DNA from: an uncultured Bacteroides sp.
Lineage (GTDB): Bacteria > Bacteroidota > Bacteroidia > Cytophagales > Cyclobacteriaceae
Assembly: GCA_902168185.1 (NCBI GenBank)
Contig: CABHOV010000041.1
Coordinates: 124,001-188,000 of the forward strand
Length of the DNA stretch: 64,000 nucleotides
Direction of reading: 5' to 3'
The position numbers and the translations under genes were made by a program. Below are positions 59,401 to 64,000 of the stretch, one piece after another. The stretch's first letter is position 1, and each line of letters begins with the position of its first letter. The notes below the pieces were generated by a model. That model worked only from the letters and a program-made list of their open reading frames with translations, did no database searches and was not told the origin of the DNA.

Positions 59401-59823
59401 ACGGAGCGACTACAGCTTTATTCGCGCCTCGATAATATTCCGGACGAAGAACAACTTAAAAAATTCACCGATGAAATTCGTGACCGGTTCGGTCCAATTC
59501 CTCCAACCGTGGAGGAATTGATCAATACCGTGAGACTTCGCTGGTTAGGTGAAAAGCTCGGCTTCGAAAAACTGAGCCTGAAGAGTGAAAAGTTGCGCGC
59601 TTACTTTATAAGCACCAAAGACTCCTACTTTAGTTCAGATATCTTCGGACAGATATTATCTTTTGTCCAGAAGAATTCGAAGCAGTGTAAGATGAAAGAC
59701 AGTGCCGGTAAGGCAATGCTTATCATCGATGCGGTTAAAACCGTTGACGCTGCTATTGAACTGTTAAGTAGAATGGCCGGTCAGGAAACCACTAAATCTT
59801 CCAAAGAGATTTTATCCAAGTAA
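56446..59823 (+). CDS. mfd: Transcription-repair coupling factor
   Basis: Mfd removes stalled RNA polymerase at lesions and recruits UvrA. It has 1125 residues from GTG 56446 (VRAIDFLSIYK), the first start after the promoter box. The N-terminal UvrB-homology module (about 10-330, FPMSYKRPYEYDE), the RNA-polymerase-interacting CarD-like domain (about 460-540, LQPGDFVTHIDYGIAKFAGLEK), the SF2 translocase with Walker A GDVGFGKTE, DEEQ box and TATPIPRTLHFSLMGARDLSII, and the C-terminal D7 region are all present. Its 3' end overlaps the convergent small gene by 43 nt. Confidence 0.97.
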   Translation: MRAIDFLSIYKADGLIKTVAEGIRAPKAQVVRVKGLSGSLDAVVLAATFKVHPQDYLVILQDREEAAYFQNDLQNLLDREVFFFPMSYKRPYEYDETENANILMRAEILNRLSGKTTPEIIVTYPEALSEKVINKRSLASNTFTVKLGERLDIAFLEEFLHNYDFEKTDFVYEAGQFAIRGGIIDIYSFAYEIPYRIELFGDEVDSIRTFEPGSQLSVNKLDKVNIIPNVQTKLVQEERQSLLEFISAETKLWFKDVQLTKDIVQKSFERADASFDKILKASGAHVVSSPEKLFDTGEAFLQRTTSFTRVEFGSRFILENARTFDYQSSAQPSFNKNFELLAGDLYDHQVQGLSNFIAADMPRQLERLKGVFEEINVELKFQPLEFALREGFVDQNLKLVCYTDHQIFERFHRYKAKEKFTKSKALTLRELYTLQPGDFVTHIDYGIAKFAGLEKRDVNGHDQEAIRLVYRDDDLLYVSIHSLHKISKYSGKEGTPPVMSKLGTQEWETKKSKVKKRVKDIAKELIELYAKRKTAPGFAYSQDGFLQAELESSFIYEDTPDQARATEDVKKDMQNPHPMDRLVCGDVGFGKTEIAVRAAFKAATEGKQVAVLVPTTILAMQHYRTFRDRLSDFPVRVEYVSRFKTDSDIKKIIAETKEGKVNILIGTHRIVSKDVEFKDLGLLIIDEEQKFGVKVKDRLKELKVNVDVLTLTATPIPRTLHFSLMGARDLSIIATPPPNRQPVTTELHTFNEEVIRDAVSNELRRGGQVFFVHNRVNDIESIANTIYRLVPDSRIGIGHGQMDGDKLEKVMVKFIDGEYDVLVSTNIIESGLDIPNANTIMINQAHMFGLSDLHQMRGRVGRSNKKAYCYLLTPPASSLSADSRKRLSALEEFSELGDGFKVAMRDLDIRGAGNMLGAEQTGFISDLGFDTYHKILDDAVQELKETDFKELFASDLAEKAKLIVQDCVIETDLEILIPETYIASTTERLQLYSRLDNIPDEEQLKKFTDEIRDRFGPIPPTVEELINTVRLRWLGEKLGFEKLSLKSEKLRAYFISTKDSYFSSDIFGQILSFVQKNSKQCKMKDSAGKAMLIIDAVKTVDAAIELLSRMAGQETTKSSKEILSK

Positions 59824-60035
59824 GGCTTAAGTCCAACCGTGTTGTCAAAAGCATTGATCATCAAAACTTTTTGATACTTGGGAGAATAAAAAACTTCTAT
59901 GAAAAATCCATCTGTATAATAGAGGAAAACCTTACAATCAGCAAGAACGCGTTGCATCAGATAATTACCGTGAAATGTGATGATGTCGCACTTCTTTTCG
60001 AAGGTCATAACTCTGAAATCGTCAAGGGTAAACAT
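59781..60035 (-). CDS. Small conserved hypothetical protein
   Basis: The protein has 84 residues. The segment VFLYYTDGFFIEVFYSPKYQKVLMINAFDN and the closing LKPYLDKISLEDL recur in short Bacteroidota proteins that I recall as conserved hypotheticals. It is mostly beta-strand and cytosolic. It overlaps the end of mfd on the other strand by 43 nt, a convergent overlap. Function unknown. Confidence 0.7.
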   Translation of the reverse strand: MFTLDDFRVMTFEKKCDIITFHGNYLMQRVLADCKVFLYYTDGFFIEVFYSPKYQKVLMINAFDNTVGLKPYLDKISLEDLVVS

Positions 60036-60288
60036 ATTCGTTAGTTTTGAAACCTATAATCGAAAATGTATGCCATTCGCTTTAACCTTCGAAAATGTCA
60101 ACTAAACGGAACTTCTACCTTGCCAGACTTCCCAAAACTGGATGTTGATTTCCCGAAACAATGAAATCGGATTTACTTCGTTTTATACGCACCTGTTTTC
60201 CCTTTTATCAAAGATTCACTAATAACATGCGACTGCTTGGAAAACATGGGATTATACCCTTAATTAGCATTTGGATTAAAATCTAGAA

Positions 60289-61515
60289 ATGAAAATGAAG
60301 TATTCTTTCAGGGTTCTTTTGTATGTCGTTGGCGGATCAGTTGCCCTGTCTGCCTGCTCACTTTTTGGAGGCAAAGGCGGCAAGCCGACAGCCTCAAACC
60401 CGGGTCAGATGAGTTCAGCCACAGGCTTAGCTTATAATGACGAAGATCAGGGCGGATTTATGGTAAATCCATACGAAGGTCAACCCGATGCACCAAATAT
60501 GGTGTTTATTGAAGGTGGACGTGCAGTAATGGGTTCCTTTGAAGAAGATGTTATGTCATACCGCGACAACATCGAAAGAACAGTTTCTGTTGCTTCATTC
60601 TATATGGATGAAACAGAGATTGCCAACATTCACTGGTTAGAATACTTACACTATCTGGCAAAAGATTCTTCACAGGAAGCTTACCAGGCAGCCCTTCCTG
60701 ATACACTTGTATGGGTTGGAAAATTAGCATTCAACGATCCGTATGTTGATCACTATTTACGTTATCCTGGCTTCCGTTATTTTCCAGTAGTGGGTATCAC
60801 TTGGAATCAGGCTAATAAATATTCAGTATGGAGAACTCGTGCTGTAAACATTAAGCTTGCAGAAAATGCAGGTGAAGAATATGCAGAAAGCGATGGGCGT
60901 ATTCCATTAGAATCTGGAATCGTAGTACCTGCTTACCGTCTCCCAACAGAGGCAGAGTGGGAATACGCAGCACAAGCTTTGATCGGAACGCAGTGGTTAG
61001 AAGAAATGCAAACACACCAACGCATTTATCCTTGGGATGGTCACGCAGTACGTAACCCTTATGGAAAACAAATGGGTTTCATGCTTGCTAACTTTAAGCG
61101 TGGTCGTGGTGACTATGCTGGTATAGCTGGCCGCTTAAATGATGGTGCGTTGATTACCTCATATATATATGAGTTCCCTCCAAACGACTACGGCTTATAC
61201 AACATGGCTGGTAACGTGAGCGAGTGGGTACAAGATACATACCGTCCTACAACATATCAGGATTTCGATGACCTTAACCCAATCAGAAGAGATGGTTTCC
61301 TTGATCCATCATCTGGTTACAACAGCGATGCAGAAAAGAATCCTGAAACATTTACGTCCCTTATCAACGACAACGCTCGTGTATATAAAGGAGGTTCATG
61401 GAAGGATGTAGCATATTGGATGTCTCCAGGTACAAGAAGATATTTGGATAAAGATTCAGCAACAGCAACAATTGGTTTCCGTTGTGCAATGATCAGAGCT
61501 GGATCGAACTACTAA
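60289..61515 (+). CDS. gldJ: Gliding-motility/T9SS lipoprotein GldJ
   Basis: GldJ is an outer-membrane lipoprotein needed for gliding and the type IX secretion system. The protein has 408 residues with lipobox LSACS (Cys about 23). The formylglycine-generating-enzyme-like (SUMF1) fold is evident: MVFIEGGRAVMGSFEEDVM, FYMDETEIANIHWLEYLHYL, YRLPTEAEWEYAA, NDYGLYNMAGNVSEWVQDTY and KGGSWKD with GFRCAM. The DTLVWVG and PYVDHYLRYPGF blocks distinguish GldJ from GldK. It is shorter than the flavobacterial protein, which I recall as about 560 residues. gldKLMN are not in the window. Confidence 0.88.
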   Translation: MKMKYSFRVLLYVVGGSVALSACSLFGGKGGKPTASNPGQMSSATGLAYNDEDQGGFMVNPYEGQPDAPNMVFIEGGRAVMGSFEEDVMSYRDNIERTVSVASFYMDETEIANIHWLEYLHYLAKDSSQEAYQAALPDTLVWVGKLAFNDPYVDHYLRYPGFRYFPVVGITWNQANKYSVWRTRAVNIKLAENAGEEYAESDGRIPLESGIVVPAYRLPTEAEWEYAAQALIGTQWLEEMQTHQRIYPWDGHAVRNPYGKQMGFMLANFKRGRGDYAGIAGRLNDGALITSYIYEFPPNDYGLYNMAGNVSEWVQDTYRPTTYQDFDDLNPIRRDGFLDPSSGYNSDAEKNPETFTSLINDNARVYKGGSWKDVAYWMSPGTRRYLDKDSATATIGFRCAMIRAGSNY

Positions 61516-61535
61516 GATTTTATACCCAAGAAATA

Positions 61536-61568
61536 AAAGAGGCCGGTGTTTACGACACCGGCCTCTTT
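61536..61568 (+). terminator. Strong terminator after gldJ
   Basis: AAAGAGGCCGGTGT (61536-61549) and its exact complement (61555-61568) form a 14-bp stem with a 5-nt loop, ending in a short T-run. Confidence 0.93.
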
Positions 61569-61620
61569 CTATTTACGCAGTTGATAGATATATAGAAAGC
61601 CTATACATCTATACTTTTCG

Positions 61621-62208
61621 TTAATCAATAATCTGAACTGGAAAGGTAACATCCATATCACTTTCACCTGGACCCGGGCAAACTCCTGTTTTCTGTCCAG
61701 GTTGATGACGAAGTACAACTTGTACGGTTCCAGCGCTTCCAGATGCACCCGCTACCCATGTATTACTTAACCCTATCGGAAGGTTATTATCATCTTTGTC
61801 GCCATATGCCACCGCTACATCTGTTCCACTGACTGTAAAGCAAAAAAGATGAGCATTCTTCTCTTCTTTAATCTCGAGTGTAACATCAGCCACAGGATTT
61901 TCTGTTTCATTCAAAACAGTAATGACTCCAGTATAGGTAACGCCTTTTTTTAATTGTGCTACTGCAGGAGTGATAACGGGCGCTACACTACCGTCTCCAT
62001 CGGCATCATAAAACTTTAATTGCACTGCAGAGGCTCCGCTACCGGATGCAGGAGTAAGGTCAACAATCAACGTTGTAATAACTTCCTCTTCGTTTGTTGG
62101 TGTTGGATCATCGTCACTACAAGATGAAAGCAACATTGTTGCAAATAAAAAAGCGAAAAATAAAAAACGAACGGTGTTCTTCAACTGATAAGGTTTGTTT
62201 GTCTTCAT
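61621..62208 (-). CDS. Lipoprotein partner of a TonB receptor (type-1 periplasmic-binding-fold-like)
   Basis: The protein has 195 residues with lipobox LLSSC (Cys about 30) and an acidic DDDPTPTNEEEV linker. The mature domain (ITTLIVDLTPASGSG, LKFYDADGDGS, LPIGLSNTWVAG, then VVLRHQPGQKTG and the closing FPVQI) matches lipoproteins that commonly accompany metal-type TonB receptors in Bacteroidota and are often annotated type 1 periplasmic-binding fold. It is 25 nt downstream of the receptor gene. It has a CPGPGESD segment that could bind metal. Confidence 0.82.
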   Translation of the reverse strand: MKTNKPYQLKNTVRFLFFAFLFATMLLSSCSDDDPTPTNEEEVITTLIVDLTPASGSGASAVQLKFYDADGDGSVAPVITPAVAQLKKGVTYTGVITVLNETENPVADVTLEIKEEKNAHLFCFTVSGTDVAVAYGDKDDNNLPIGLSNTWVAGASGSAGTVQVVLRHQPGQKTGVCPGPGESDMDVTFPVQIID

Positions 62209-62233
62209 TGGTTTTAATTTTGGTTAGTTTGTT

Positions 62234-64000
62234 TTAGTAAAAATTATATTTAAGTCTCAGCATAATATTTCTTCCCAAATCGTCTGCGTAGTAGCGTAGC
62301 CTGTTCATATAGTTACGATACGATGTATTTAGTAAGTTCTCACCACTAAGGGTAATGGAGAGGTCATGTTTCCAAATGTGAATCTTTCCTCCGGCTTCAA
62401 TATTCAACAATGTATAGGCATGTGGTGCAGGCATAAAATCAAAATTCTGATTCCCCGTATAGCTTGGTATATCTTTTGGGTAAACAGTAAGCGGAGTGCG
62501 GTATTGCTTTAAGGTCGTTGGTATACTCACGGATATATATAGTTTTTGAAACTGACCTGTGTTATTAAATGAATATCTCAGAGCATTTTCAAGTTGTGTG
62601 GGAGGGATGAGTGGTAGCTTATCATCTCTGGTGATGTCGCGTGCATATAGATATGAAAATTTTCCGGTATAGGTGAGATGTTCAGTTATACTGAAATTCA
62701 CCGAAGCATCACCTCCTGCAAGCAAGGCATCCGTTTGTTTATACTTAAAGACCGGGAAATATCCGCGGATTGTGAGCCGTGTTTCCGTAGGTTGTAGATA
62801 TATATAATTATCGATGAGGTTCACGAAAGCTGTAACTTCGAAGCCTATCTTCTCTTTAGCAAACTGGTATGTATTACTCCACTTTTTAGAAACTTCTTTT
62901 TTTATTAAGGATTGGTCTGCAGACCAGTCGCCGTTTTGTAGCATTAATCCTTCCTCAACAGAGGCTGTTCCATGATGAAGCCCTTGGCTATATAACTCGC
63001 TCACATGGGGAGGCCTTGATGATATACTTATATTTGAAATGAAGCGTGACTGCTTGGTAAAAAAGTAAGAGGTTCCAACAGATCCCGATACGTAATCAAA
63101 ATTGAAGGTTGGTTTAATAAGATCATTTTGCTTATTAAAAGTAAGCACCTGAAGGTATTGATGATCGAAACGTGCCCCGAGTTCCAGTACCCAATTTTCC
63201 TTTCTTAGTTTTTCGATTAGGAAAAGTCCGCCAGAGTATAAATTATAGTCTGGTATAAGTGGAACTATACCTGTTCCAGGTTCATTACTGTTATTTCTAT
63301 ACGTACCATTTATACCTACACTTCCCGACCAGTTTTTGATGTTATGTTCCAAAGATGCGTCTATTACATTGCTGAACAGATCTAATGACAATGCCGGTAT
63401 ATCACTGCGGCCACCTCTTCGTATATCAAATTCTTTACGTTGATTGTATTGTGCTCCGTATAGTATGTTCAACTTCCCCAGTCCCTTAATTTCTTTTGAT
63501 GCTTTTACCTTCAATAGCTGGTGATTTATTTTTTGTCTTGGATTATTGATGTCATATGTGAAATCTGCAACATACCAGGGTTGTTGATTTTCGATAGAAC
63601 TCTGAAGGTCATTTAAGTTTCCGGTGTGCGCGCTTCTTAGGATACCAATTTGCGTATTGAAACTGCTGAAGTAAATTTCAACTTGCTTGTCATTCTTTTT
63701 ATAACCAAGTGTTCCGGAGAAGTCATATTCATGAACACCCGTGTTGGAGAGATTATAGTTTGGCGCCTGAAAATCTCCTGCCTTTTTACCGGTTCCTTGT
63801 AAACGCCAGCCCCAGTTCTCGCTCTTTTTAAATCCGCCTTCTACCATTGCAGAAGCAACGCCAAGCCGTCCGTTAGACATCAGGCCTATATTTAGTTCTC
63901 CTTTTAATGTATTGGTATAGCTTAGCTCAGGAGTGTTTACAAGAATTACTCCACCAATAGCATCTGCACCATAACGAACAGTCTCAGCACCTTTCACAAC
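62234..64000 (-). CDS. TonB-dependent receptor, N-terminus outside the window
   Basis: About 588 residues are visible; the frame is still open at base 64000. The first visible segment, KGAETVRYGADAIGGVILVNTP, is the last strand-helix of the plug domain, so 150-200 residues (signal, possibly a carboxypeptidase-like domain, most of the plug) are missing. The barrel is complete to the C-terminal strand ending LRLKYNFY, a typical BAM signal with terminal aromatic. The VRYGADAIGGVI pattern is seen in ZnuD- and siderophore-type receptors. The binding-fold lipoprotein follows in the same operon. Confidence 0.92.
   Translation of the reverse strand, partial: VVKGAETVRYGADAIGGVILVNTPELSYTNTLKGELNIGLMSNGRLGVASAMVEGGFKKSENWGWRLQGTGKKAGDFQAPNYNLSNTGVHEYDFSGTLGYKKNDKQVEIYFSSFNTQIGILRSAHTGNLNDLQSSIENQQPWYVADFTYDINNPRQKINHQLLKVKASKEIKGLGKLNILYGAQYNQRKEFDIRRGGRSDIPALSLDLFSNVIDASLEHNIKNWSGSVGINGTYRNNSNEPGTGIVPLIPDYNLYSGGLFLIEKLRKENWVLELGARFDHQYLQVLTFNKQNDLIKPTFNFDYVSGSVGTSYFFTKQSRFISNISISSRPPHVSELYSQGLHHGTASVEEGLMLQNGDWSADQSLIKKEVSKKWSNTYQFAKEKIGFEVTAFVNLIDNYIYLQPTETRLTIRGYFPVFKYKQTDALLAGGDASVNFSITEHLTYTGKFSYLYARDITRDDKLPLIPPTQLENALRYSFNNTGQFQKLYISVSIPTTLKQYRTPLTVYPKDIPSYTGNQNFDFMPAPHAYTLLNIEAGGKIHIWKHDLSITLSGENLLNTSYRNYMNRLRYYADDLGRNIMLRLKYNFY

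Noticed and set aside
1-64000. tRNA, rRNA or transposase genes
   Set aside because: I scanned the intergenic stretches for cloverleaf, T-loop and DDE-type patterns and found none.

Overview
The window is 64 kb of chromosome from a member of the Bacteroidota, most likely a Cytophagales/Cyclobacteriaceae-type gliding bacterium (inference). Support from the sequence: a GldJ-type gliding/type IX secretion lipoprotein, a secreted S9B dipeptidyl peptidase IV, a YpdA-type reductase, TonB-dependent receptors, many short lipoproteins, no clear Shine-Dalgarno sites, and repeated Bacteroidota-type -7 boxes (TAnnTTTG) just upstream of start codons. Almost the whole window is coding. I see no rRNA, tRNA, CRISPR array, insertion sequence or prophage. 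The novelty is therefore in small conserved genes, operon layouts, start sites and intergenic palindromes.

Layout. 1-9.9 kb: 5' part of dxs (MEP isoprenoid pathway), scpA, a PLP-dependent Ser/Thr dehydratase, dipeptidyl peptidase IV, ypdA, an orphan NarL-type response regulator, a TPR protein translationally coupled to a diacylglycerol-kinase-like lipid kinase, and an exported amidohydrolase. 10-19 kb: envelope lipoproteins, a nitroreductase, a PrsW-family membrane protease, a large GAF-domain protein, proC and tpx. 19.1-25.2 kb: rnr, a short-chain prenyl diphosphate synthase coupled to a tiny HExxH protein, then a nucleoside-type MFS transporter with a Gfo/Idh/MocA oxidoreductase. 25.2-29.98 kb: small lipoproteins, a GT4 glycosyltransferase, a GNAT acetyltransferase, a DMT exporter and a double-YCII protein.

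29.98-33.3 kb: a compact five-gene minus-strand operon (GbsR/MarR-type regulator, two small membrane proteins, a TIGR01777 epimerase-like protein, a 2'-5' RNA-ligase-like protein). Its promoter is overlaid by nested inverted repeats. Next to it is hup with two identical -7 boxes. 33.5-44 kb: polA with a degenerate proofreading domain, an acyl-CoA synthetase, a dienelactone hydrolase, two DinB-fold proteins, a 2OG-Fe(II) oxygenase and an M14 carboxypeptidase. 44-50.4 kb: a beta-propeller sensor kinase, a fructosamine-kinase-like gene and a TonB receptor. 50.7-53.8 kb: ispH, whose reading frame has no ATG, GTG or TTG start in its conserved N-terminus, a GTTAAC-rich palindromic repeat, and an htrA/degP-small gene pair missed by simple ORF calling. 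54-64 kb: small envelope genes, mfd, gldJ, and a metal-type TonB receptor with its companion lipoprotein, running off the window.

How the genes connect: dxs, ispH and the prenyl synthase belong to one isoprenoid route but are dispersed. polA, mfd, rnr, hup and scpA are housekeeping nucleic-acid genes. Protein quality control and export are represented by HtrA, PrsW, DPP-IV, M14 and GldJ. The most system-like unit is the 30-33 kb regulator operon.
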